Positions 24,200 to 31,056 of a DNA stretch of 36,584 bases are shown here, in pieces. Both the position numbers and the translations under genes were made by a program. Source of the stretch: Methanobacteriota archaeon (GTDB lineage: Archaea; Halobacteriota; Methanosarcinia; Methanosarcinales; Methanosarcinaceae); contig JAENYU010000017.1 in assembly GCA_016841625.1 (NCBI GenBank), forward strand, positions 57,081 to 93,664. Direction: 5' to 3'. The notes under the pieces were generated by a model. The model did not search any database and had not been told where the DNA came from. It saw only the letters and a program-made list of their open reading frames with translations. The first letter of the stretch is position 1, and each line of letters begins with the position of its first letter.

Positions 24200-24898
24200 T
24201 CAGGATTTCATTTCGGGTATTTTACCACCTTTCAACAAAAGCCAGAACATAAATAACAATTCCCCCCAACCCGCAACCTGGCTAATTGCCGCATCGAAGC
24301 TGGGAAAAAGAAATTTGCCAAAATAATCTATTAGATAGCTTAAACCTGCAACCATCAACAAGACGCCCAGAATTCCGGGAATGTAGTCCGACTTGAAAAC
24401 TAAATAACCGAGGAGCGCAAGATGGAGGCCAAAAAATACTAATCCAATAGCCCATCCATCACTAAACGCATTGAGAAATAGCATCACCTGAGCATGCAAC
24501 TGGTCTGTTTCAAATACTGTCAGGTAGTCAGCACCACTTAAAAGGTGCAAAACAGTAACAAGATTAAGTAGAGCCATTCCAAAAACAGCCGTATATACCA
24601 ACCTGAACCACGCCGTAAGCAACGAGAGACTCTTGTTTACTGGTTTGAGTAAAACATAAAGTGCCTAGGCCACCACCACATCAAGAATAATAATGATTAG
24701 ATAGCTGCAAATACCGGTGCGGAATAGCAACTCATCAGCCATAATATTAGTTGCTGTTTCTGTGGCATCTCCCGGCACAATAAGACTCGGGCGAACAAAA
24801 TATTCAGTGAAGATAGCGAATATAGTCATGATTAGAAGCCCGAACCCTGCGACTATTGCAGCTTTGCGCTGTGATATATCGGTGATGCGGTTTGTCAT
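24200..24898 (-). CDS. DUF4386-type membrane protein with an in-frame amber codon
   Basis: The frame reads MTNRITDISQRKAAIVAG and runs to an amber TAG at 24665-24667 (codon 78), then continues in the same frame (ALYVLLKPVNKSLSLLTAW) to a TGA at 24200. If read through, the product is 232 residues, close to its intact neighbour (234). It has about seven hydrophobic helices, typical of the DUF4386 family. The amber falls at DVVVA-amber-ALYVLLKPVN, where family members usually have tryptophan, so a TGG-to-TAG change is likely. In a pyrrolysine-decoding Methanosarcina, TAG may be partly read through, so the gene could still make full-length protein. GGGGGGA lies 6 nt before the ATG at 24898. Either a read-through gene or a young pseudogene. 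Confidence 0.72.
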
Positions 24899-24928
24899 TT
24901 CAGTTCCCCCCAATTTACTTTGACCTGG

Positions 24929-25633
24929 TCATTTTATCTCGTTTATATCTGTTTTGGCAGACCCGGAAACGATTGAATATTGATTGAATCCTTTAACGAT
25001 AAGCCATACCGCAAATACCATTTCTTGCACGGCTATCGGAAGAAATAAAATTTCAACTCGATTAATGCTGAAAGGTTGTAATAAATAATATACCCACAAC
25101 AATATGGCTCCAACAAAACCCCAGACTGATAACCATCGAGGAACGAGTTTTGATTGATACAATACAAAATTTAAAATCAGAGCAGATAGGGTAAAAGCAA
25201 GTCCAAACCCAAGCAAAAAGGTCCAATCACCTGCTGCTAGTAATATAGTGCCAAAGGTTTGATAACAGGAAGCATCCAGAGCTCCCGCCTTTACAAATTC
25301 CTGACTTAATGTCAATAGTGTTAGTATGGTGATTACATTAACAATAAAAAGTACGCCCTCAACAATCCTGGCACCAGCGTACCCAAGAGCTAAAGCTTCA
25401 TTATACTTTTTTAGAACTGGATATATCACAATTCCAATACCGGCAACTGCAACGCTATCTATTAAAACAAGGAAGGCCCCTATTATCACCTGGTTTTCAT
25501 TTTCAGAAGCACTGGTAAGATAATCTGAACCACCTAGAATCGGGTCTAATAAAATAACACCAAGTGAGTATGCAACTGTCGCAATTATAAATAATACTCC
25601 AACAATTATTGCGGTCTTTCTGTTTGAATTCAT
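24929..25633 (-). CDS. DUF4386 family membrane protein
   Basis: A 234-residue protein with about seven transmembrane helices, beginning MNSNRKTAIIVGVLFIIAT. The DUF4386 pattern is clear: an N-terminal helix, then LDPILGGSDYLTSASENENQ, ALGYAGARIVEGVLFIV, and KLVPRWLSVWGFVGAILLW. Function is unknown for the family. The ATG at 25633 has AGAGGTG at 6 nt; a GTG at 25642 is the alternative. It is upstream of and paralogous to the amber-containing gene (30-nt gap), and downstream of a degraded third member, so this is a local family expansion. Confidence 0.85.
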   Translation of the reverse strand: MNSNRKTAIIVGVLFIIATVAYSLGVILLDPILGGSDYLTSASENENQVIIGAFLVLIDSVAVAGIGIVIYPVLKKYNEALALGYAGARIVEGVLFIVNVITILTLLTLSQEFVKAGALDASCYQTFGTILLAAGDWTFLLGFGLAFTLSALILNFVLYQSKLVPRWLSVWGFVGAILLWVYYLLQPFSINRVEILFLPIAVQEMVFAVWLIVKGFNQYSIVSGSAKTDINEIK

Positions 25634-25654
25634 TTTGTTCACCTCTATTTCTTG

Positions 25655-25878
25655 TCAAATGCTGTAATGAATCACAACGATTCCAAAACTGGTAACCAGT
25701 TCACCCAGAATATTTATCCGCAACAAGGTAGGTTATCTGAAATATTCACAAGGTTCTCGGGTATACTACCGGACCAAATTATTTCATCGAGCAATATGGA
25801 ACCGCTGAGCACGCTGGCAACAAAAACGATCAAAAACGCTGCTCCTAAAAGCCTGGGAGTATTCCTATCCGAATTCAG
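25655..25878 (-). pseudogene. Truncated, frameshifted DUF4386 family gene
   Basis: Reading from a CTG at 25878 gives NSDRNTPRLLGAAFLIVFVA then SIPENLVNISDNLP, a clear DUF4386 N-terminus. The frame then breaks, and RINILGELVTSFGIVVIHYS continues in another frame to a TGA at 25655. The remaining two thirds of the protein is absent. The CTG sits where an ATG is expected, with GGGGG upstream, so the start codon also seems to have changed. Confidence 0.7.
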
Positions 25879-25893
25879 TTTTTATTCCCCCTT

Positions 25894-26124
25894 TTATTTG
25901 TTATTATGTTCCAGAGTTATGACTGCGTTTCCCTTTTTGTGCCCTTTTTCGACATACCTGTGAGCTCCGGCAATCGGTTCCAATGAATAGCGTCTATCAA
26001 TGACCGATTTTATCTTTCCCACCTCAATAAGTTTAACAAGCTCAATAATCTCAACAAGCTCAATAATCTCAACAAGCTCTTTGAGGAAGATTAGACACTG
26101 GAAATGGTTTAGATCCCCTTTGCC
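25894..26124 (-). pseudogene. C-terminal fragment of a medium-chain (zinc-type) dehydrogenase
   Basis: The frame ends [20 protein letters not shown] then [20 protein letters not shown], the standard C-terminus of NAD(P)H:quinone/alcohol dehydrogenases of the MDR superfamily. Only about the last 75 residues remain; the catalytic and nucleotide-binding parts are missing, and a stop codon closes the frame at 26125. An 18-bp unit is present two and a half to three times (26023-26076), giving repeated ELVEII. Confidence 0.75.
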
Positions 26125-26131
26125 TTAGCTT

Positions 26132-26458
26132 TCATTCTTTACCATATTCGCCAATTCCACGAGTACCAGTACCCAGGTAAGTCTTCGATTCAACATACCT
26201 GAATGTTTCCAGTTCTTCTTTTTCGAACTTGGCACGCTTCTCAAGAGCTTCTATGCCTGGCCATTCCTCGATCCCGATAAAATCCCACTCTTCGCTGGAC
26301 CAGCGGCAGTCAATCATCATCAGGAGTTGCATCCCGAGCTCGTCCATTTGCTCGCGGTCCTTACGCATGAACTCAGACTTTTCCTCTTCAGATAGGTTAT
26401 AATATGCTTCTTTGATTTTGGCGAAATACAGTCTGATGATGGGTTTTTTCTCAGCCAC
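26132..26458 (-). CDS. Conserved hypothetical protein (108 aa)
   Basis: A 108-residue soluble protein, starting at GTG with GGGGGAA upstream. It begins AEKKPIIRLYFAKIKEAYYN and has LMMIDCRWSSEEWDFIGIEE and WPGIEALEKRAKFEKEELE. The strand-helix pattern with two beta-alpha-beta halves resembles a dimeric ferredoxin-like (alpha+beta) barrel, used by small monooxygenase-like or ligand-binding proteins. No catalytic residues can be named. It is in segment 3 of the island, eight bases upstream of the dehydrogenase fragment. Confidence 0.7.
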   Translation of the reverse strand: MAEKKPIIRLYFAKIKEAYYNLSEEEKSEFMRKDREQMDELGMQLLMMIDCRWSSEEWDFIGIEEWPGIEALEKRAKFEKEELETFRYVESKTYLGTGTRGIGEYGKE

Positions 26459-26557
26459 CTTAACACTTCCCCCACTTTAAACAGCATAACTGCTCATATA
26501 AAAAATAGCACATAATATACATATAAGTTTACGAACTCATTTTCAACATCATAAGAC

Positions 26558-26602
26558 GCATTCACACGGGGGAGGTCTTGAGTTCGAAGCTCAGCAAGCC
26601 CA
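26558..26602 (+). repeat. tRNA-Val 3'-end copy 3 (degenerate att-like)
   Basis: GC-TTCACACGG-GGAGGTC-TGAGTTCGAA-CTCAGC-GCCCA follows the tRNA-Val 3' half with about six substitutions, in the same direction. It is the most changed copy and so perhaps the oldest boundary. It marks the right edge of the island. Confidence 0.65.
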
Positions 26603-26828
26603 TTATGAATTTTGCTCATTTTCTTCGTCTGTTTTTTGAGAGATGGTTTTTTGCTCCGGAGTGCCCCGGCTATCCTTCATAGCGTTTTTATATATCCCAT
26701 GGCCTCTGTAATAGTTTACAGTGTAAAACAATGTGAGGAGTTTCGATTTTAGCGGGGGGGAAATATTTTCAAAATTTCCATTATAAAAAAATAAGCAGTG
26801 TATCACTATTTTCTACAAAGTAGCACAT

Positions 26829-27479
26829 TCAGTACTTCCTCTCCCCGAATATGGCAGAACCCACACGCACCATCGTGGCTCCTTCCCCGATAGCAATCCT
26901 GTAGTCGTTGGACATGCCCATTGAGAGTTCTCGGATATCGATGTTGTCCCGGTTTTCCTGTTTCATTTCATCAAAAAGGGTCTTCATCTTCCTGAAATAG
27001 GGGCGGGTTTCTTCGGGGGGTAGAAAAGGAGGGATGCACATGAGGCCTTCCAGACGGAGATTCCCGAGAGAGTGAATCTCATTTATTGCCCTTTTAACCT
27101 CATCCGGTCCGAATCCGTATTTTTGTGACTCGTTGCCTATGTTAACCTGAAGGAAGACCTTCTGTACTTTGTCAATATCCCTGGCTCTCCTGTTAATATC
27201 CCGTATTACCTTCAGGGAGTCAACTGACTGGATAAGATCAAAGAGATCTACGGCTTTTTTGACTTTATTTGTCTGCAGGTGGCCTATAAGGTGTGTCTCA
27301 CAGGGCAGTATATCATCACACTTGTCCTCGTACTCCTGAACCCGGTTCTCTCCGATGATAGTGGCTCTGGCACGAATGGCTTCATTTATCCTTGCAGGTT
27401 CAATCGTCTTGGTGACACAAACTAGTTTTGTGTTCCCAATCTCCTCAAGGGTCAACTTTGTATTTTCATAAACTGGCAT
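26829..27479 (-). CDS. YggS/PLPBP-type pyridoxal-phosphate homeostasis protein
   Basis: A 216-residue single-domain alanine-racemase-like barrel. The PLP-binding lysine is Lys24 in LVCVTKT. Family motifs follow: GENRVQEYEDK, HLIGHLQTNKVKKA, IQSVDSLKV, LQVNIGNESQKYGF, GLMCIPPF, and SMGMSNDYRIAI...GATMVRVGSAIFGER for phosphate binding. Members have no clear catalysis and keep free PLP levels in check. The N-terminus is about 10-15 residues shorter than in bacteria. It stands alone on the minus strand just outside the tRNA-Val island. Confidence 0.92.
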   Translation of the reverse strand: MPVYENTKLTLEEIGNTKLVCVTKTIEPARINEAIRARATIIGENRVQEYEDKCDDILPCETHLIGHLQTNKVKKAVDLFDLIQSVDSLKVIRDINRRARDIDKVQKVFLQVNIGNESQKYGFGPDEVKRAINEIHSLGNLRLEGLMCIPPFLPPEETRPYFRKMKTLFDEMKQENRDNIDIRELSMGMSNDYRIAIGEGATMVRVGSAIFGERKY

Positions 27480-27624
27480 TGCTGTCCCTAAAACTGTTTT
27501 TATTCAAAAGTAGTATTTAAATGGTTCTAATTGTATTTTAATGGAGTGAGCATATAAAAATATTAAAAATGAAAAATTAACTGATAATAAGACTGCCTAT
27601 ATCACTTATGTAAGATTGCTCACA

Positions 27625-28125
27625 TTAATTTTTATTTTGTTCGAGATATCGGGATTTAGCTTCCTGGATTATATTGACTGCTGCTTCGAGACCTTCCCAA
27701 CCAAGAATCTTCACGTGTTTATGTTCTAAATGCTTATAAGTTTCAAAAAAGTGAGTAATTTCTTTTAATAGATGAGGAGGGACCTGGTCGATTGATTCTA
27801 TGTAATTCCACAAGGGATCCCCTTTTGGGACACAGAGTATCTTTTCATCTATTCCCTTATCATCTTCCATGTCAAATAATGCAACAGGGTGTACATCTAT
27901 TACACATCCCGGAAATGTGGGTTCCCATGTTAAAACCAGGGCGTCCAAAGGGTCACCGTCAAGTGCCAGAGTATCAGGAAAAAAACCATAATCACAGGGA
28001 TACATCATTGAAGAAAAAAGCATTCTGTCGAATTTAATCACTTTCCTTTCTTTATCGTACTCATATTTGTTCCGACTTCCCTTTGGAATTTCGATAATCA
28101 CACTTTCAACCTGGCGTTCAGTCAT
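27625..28125 (-). CDS. ppa: Inorganic pyrophosphatase (family I)
   Basis: A soluble enzyme that hydrolyses pyrophosphate to two phosphates and so pulls biosynthetic reactions forward. The 166-residue product has the metal-binding signature DGDPLDALV (Asp56, Asp58, Asp61), the substrate residues K15 and R19 in PKGSRNKYEYD, and the later DDKGIDEKI. Length and motifs are those of prokaryotic type I enzymes. A GGAGTG precedes the ATG. The first 26 codons and the ribosome-binding site are duplicated as a fragment at 23847-23936. Confidence 0.96.
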   Translation of the reverse strand: MTERQVESVIIEIPKGSRNKYEYDKERKVIKFDRMLFSSMMYPCDYGFFPDTLALDGDPLDALVLTWEPTFPGCVIDVHPVALFDMEDDKGIDEKILCVPKGDPLWNYIESIDQVPPHLLKEITHFFETYKHLEHKHVKILGWEGLEAAVNIIQEAKSRYLEQNKN

Positions 28126-28158
28126 ACCAACACTCCTGATTATTTACTAACTGCTTTG

Positions 28159-28234
28159 TAATGATTGCAACCATTAAGTGTTCTGATAGGATTAATGATA
28201 TTATAATATGATCTATGATATTGCAATATGATCT
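28159..28234. promoter_or_regulatory. Palindromic operator-like cluster
   Basis: TAATGATTGCAACCATTA (28159-28176) is nearly a perfect palindrome (16 of 18). Two 20-bp direct repeats follow (28195-28214 and 28215-28234), each with a perfect 12-bp palindrome (ATATTATAATAT, ATATTGCAATAT). The second palindrome and the 18-mer share the centre TTGCAA. It lies between divergent ppa and the membrane protein gene at 28292, so either could be regulated. Confidence 0.5.
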
Positions 28235-28291
28235 AACTTACAATGGTTGATCACCCTGGAAAATAACAACAGCGATGAACGGAGTTGAACG

Positions 28292-28963
28292 ATGGAACAT
28301 GAAGGCATCACCAGACAACACCACAGCCTGGGAAGAGTTGCAGCCCTGGCCGTGTTTTTCCTCCTCATAGCATATCTGATTACACTGGTTCTTGGATTTC
28401 TCTCACTCGAGTCGCCCCAGGACCCGATAGGTGATCCTTTTTTCTCCATATTAGAACTGCTTATCGTCGTGATGGCGCCGTTGATGGTCATTGTCATGGT
28501 CGCAGTTCACACTTATGCATCTCCAGAGACCAGAATGTATAGCCTTACGGCGCTTGCGTTTATGGTCCTTATGGCAAGCATTACCTGTAGTGTCCACTTC
28601 GTTATCCTTACTGTAAGCCGTCAGATCGAGTCTGCGGGATTCCCGGAGGCTTCGCTACTCTTCTCCTTCAAGTGGCCATCCGTAGCATATACAATGGACA
28701 TACTCGCCTGGGACTTTTTCTTTGCCCTCTCAATGCTCTTTGCCGCACCTGTATTCAGGAGAGGCGGGCTGGAAAAAACTGTTCGGATTCTTATGATTGT
28801 CAGTGGTGTACTGAGTCTTGCGGGGTTAATAGGGGTACCACTTGCAAACATGAATGTCCGAAATATTGGGATCATAGGCTACGCCGGAGTCTCTCTCTTT
28901 GTGTTTCTACTCTTGGGGGTAGTTTTCGGGCGCACCCGAGAAGTACCGGAAGAGACCGGGTAA
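28292..28963 (+). CDS. Six-helix membrane protein of unknown function
   Basis: 223 residues with six hydrophobic helices (VAALAVFFLLIAYLITLVLG; LELLIVVMAPLMVIVMVAV; LTALAFMVLMASITCSVHFV; WDFFFALSMLFAAPVF; ILMIVSGVLSLAGLIGVPLA; IGIIGYAGVSLFVFLLLGVV). GGAG lies 7 nt before the ATG. No functional motif is visible. It is a plus-strand gene between ppa and the restriction-modification locus, preceded by the palindromic cluster. Confidence 0.75.
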   Translation: MEHEGITRQHHSLGRVAALAVFFLLIAYLITLVLGFLSLESPQDPIGDPFFSILELLIVVMAPLMVIVMVAVHTYASPETRMYSLTALAFMVLMASITCSVHFVILTVSRQIESAGFPEASLLFSFKWPSVAYTMDILAWDFFFALSMLFAAPVFRRGGLEKTVRILMIVSGVLSLAGLIGVPLANMNVRNIGIIGYAGVSLFVFLLLGVVFGRTREVPEETG

Positions 28964-29008
28964 AGTCCGGTTCTCAACCGGGAGCCTGATTTAAAGCAGG
29001 AAGTAGTT

Positions 29009-30505
29009 TCAATTCACGTCCCCGTTTCCATTAATTGTAAGCATAATCTCCCTGAAACTTGCCAGCGAAGCCTCCATATTCTCGATGATCTCGGTTGCAA
29101 GCACATCGGGATCCGGAAGGTTGTCCAGGTCTGCGAGGCTTTTGTCTTTGAGCCAGAAGATATCCAGGTTCGTTTTATCCCTTGCTACAATTTCATCATA
29201 GCCGAATTTCCGGAACCTGCCTTCGGGAGCTTCTTCACCCCAGGTCTCTATACGGCTGAAGCGGTTTTCCGGGTTGTAGCATTTGATGAAGGCTTCAAGA
29301 TCCGAAAACTTCATCGGATTCTTTTTCAGGGTGTGATGCACATTTGTGCGGTAGTCGTAGATCCACACTTCTTTTGTCCAGGGCTCTTTTGCTGCGGGTT
29401 TTGCTTCAAAGAAAAGCACGTTTGCCTTTACCCCATTCGCATAGAAGATCCCTGTCGGCAGGCGCAGGATTGTGTGCAGGTCGGTGGTCTCAAGAAGTTT
29501 TTTGCGCACGGTCTCCCCTGCTCCGCCTTCAAACAGCACATTGTCCGGCAATACCACTGCTGCCTGCCCGCCGGTTTTGAGGATGGTGTGGATATGCTGC
29601 ACAAAGTTTAGCTGCTTGTTGCTCGTGGTTGTCCAGAAGTCCTGACGGTTGTAAGTGAGCTCTTCTTTTTCCTGCTCGCCTTCTTCGTTTGTGAAGGTCA
29701 TGCTGCTCTTCTTTCCAAAAGGCGGGTTGGTGAGGATGTAATCGTAACGGTAACCCGGATCGGCTATGAGAGCATCGGAATTGGAGATCATAGGCTCCCC
29801 GTCTATTTCCCCGATGTTGTGCAGGAACATATTCATCAGGGCAAGCCTGCGGGTCCCTGCGACTATCTCGTTCCCACCAAAGGTTTTGTTTTTCAAAAAG
29901 CGGCTCTGTTCCCGGTCCGGCTGGTGCTGTGAGGTAAGGAAGTCATAAGCTGCTAAAAAGAACCCGCCTGTCCCGCAGCAGGGGTCTCCGATTGTCTTCA
30001 TGGGTTCTGGCTGCAGGCACCGGACCATGACCTTGATGAGCGGCCTTGGGGTGAAATACTGTCCGGCTCCGCTTTTTGTATCCTCTGCGTTCTTCTGCAA
30101 GAGCCCTTCGTAGATCTCTCCCTTGGTATCCACACCCATCATGACCCAGCTTTCCTTGTCGATCATATCAATGACCTTGTACAGCATGGCAGGATCGCTG
30201 ATCTTGTTCTGCGCCTTGAGGAAGATCTGCCCGAGCATCCCCGGCTTTTTCCCAAGCTCTTCCAAAAGCCCCTTGTAATGAGTATCGAGCTCTGCTCCAC
30301 GCTGCTGTTTCAAATTATCCCAGGTATATTCCTCCGGGATGCCAATATCCCTGTTATACGGCTCCTTCCTGTACTCCTGAGCCATTTTCAGGAATATGAG
30401 ATAGGTCAACTGTTCCAGATAATCTCCATAGCTCACGCCCCCGTCCCTCAGGACGTTGCAGAAGCTCCAGACTTTGGAAACGATGGATGAGGTATTTTCA
30501 GACAT
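29009..30505 (-). CDS. hsdM: Type I restriction-modification methylase subunit HsdM
   Basis: A 498-residue N6-adenine DNA methyltransferase subunit. An N-terminal helical domain (about 1-135) leads into the catalytic domain: GQYFTPRPLI, motif I DPCCGTGGFF (174-183) for SAM binding, GNEI, and catalytic motif IV NPPFG (260-264). It works as a 2:1 complex with HsdS. The ATG at 30505 has AAGGA 8 nt upstream and overlaps the stop of a fragment ahead of it. The gene is the last in a minus-strand cluster and is separated from hsdS by about 2.4 kb, which is unusual. Its base composition is clearly more GC-rich than the genes just upstream. Confidence 0.95.
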   Translation of the reverse strand: MSENTSSIVSKVWSFCNVLRDGGVSYGDYLEQLTYLIFLKMAQEYRKEPYNRDIGIPEEYTWDNLKQQRGAELDTHYKGLLEELGKKPGMLGQIFLKAQNKISDPAMLYKVIDMIDKESWVMMGVDTKGEIYEGLLQKNAEDTKSGAGQYFTPRPLIKVMVRCLQPEPMKTIGDPCCGTGGFFLAAYDFLTSQHQPDREQSRFLKNKTFGGNEIVAGTRRLALMNMFLHNIGEIDGEPMISNSDALIADPGYRYDYILTNPPFGKKSSMTFTNEEGEQEKEELTYNRQDFWTTTSNKQLNFVQHIHTILKTGGQAAVVLPDNVLFEGGAGETVRKKLLETTDLHTILRLPTGIFYANGVKANVLFFEAKPAAKEPWTKEVWIYDYRTNVHHTLKKNPMKFSDLEAFIKCYNPENRFSRIETWGEEAPEGRFRKFGYDEIVARDKTNLDIFWLKDKSLADLDNLPDPDVLATEIIENMEASLASFREIMLTINGNGDVN

Positions 30506-30809
30506 GGTTTGAATCCTTGAGATGAGAGTAATATTTTTGATTCGGGCTGCTTGGTTTTTCAGGAATGGTCATATGGAGAATACCATTCTCTAAAAGTGGC
30601 TTTAATATGTGTTTTCGGAAATGTTCCCGATGTGTTAATTGCAAGTGTTCCATAATTTCGCTGGCTGTTTTAGGCTCCGTACAAAATTCGATTATTATAT
30701 CCTGTTTGTCAACTTGCGCGGTAGCTTGCGCGGTAACTTGCGCGGTAGCTTGCGCGGTAGCCTGCTGGGTAGCCTGCTGGGTGGCCTGCTGGGTAGCTTG
30801 CGGGGTAAT
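30498..30809 (-). pseudogene. C-terminal fragment of a RecG-like/AlbA-domain protein with TAQA/TQQA repeats
   Basis: The frame opens after a stop at 30810 and reads ITPQATQQATQQATQQATAQ followed by more AQVTAQATAQV units, then IIEFCTEPKTASEIMEHLQL, THREHFRKHILKPLLENGIL and NQKYYSHLKDSNHV. The second part is the winged-helix C-terminus found after PQVTPQV repeats in AlbA_2/ATP-binding (RecG-like) proteins associated with restriction loci. The 12-bp repeats run from about 30713 to 30806. No ATG, GTG or TTG start with a ribosome-binding site precedes the repeats, and the N-terminal ATP-binding part is gone, so it seems a remnant. Its TGA overlaps the hsdM start. Confidence 0.65.
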
Positions 30810-30812
30810 TTA

Positions 30813-31056
30813 CAGTATCATTTAACCAGCCGGTGATATCATTTGATCCTGTGGTTTGTATTTTTGCTCCCTCAATTGAACCCTCAGTTTTCTCATCGGA
30901 GTAGTAGGAGTGATCATATTAACAAATCATCAATCCAGCTCACTTCTTCCTATTCCCTACTCTCTCAACCCTCGTATTTCCAGCAATAATTACTTTTTTT
31001 TCAATATAGAAACTTAGATAATTCCTGGTGTTGAAACGGGAGGATGATAATTTTAA
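30813..31056. other. Gap between the degraded fragment and the DUF262 gene
   Basis: AT-rich non-coding DNA; the missing upstream part of the fragment is not found here. No further feature can be supported. Confidence 0.4.

Noticed and set aside
26603-26806. 67-codon minus-strand frame right of att copy 3
   Set aside because: No ribosome-binding site, biased composition, and promoter-like AT sequence inside; no family resemblance.
30565-30836. Plus-strand frames across the 12-bp repeat (repeated VACWVACW or GSLRGSL)
   Set aside because: The minus-strand frame over the same bases matches a known winged-helix C-terminus after TxQA repeats; the plus frames are its shadow.
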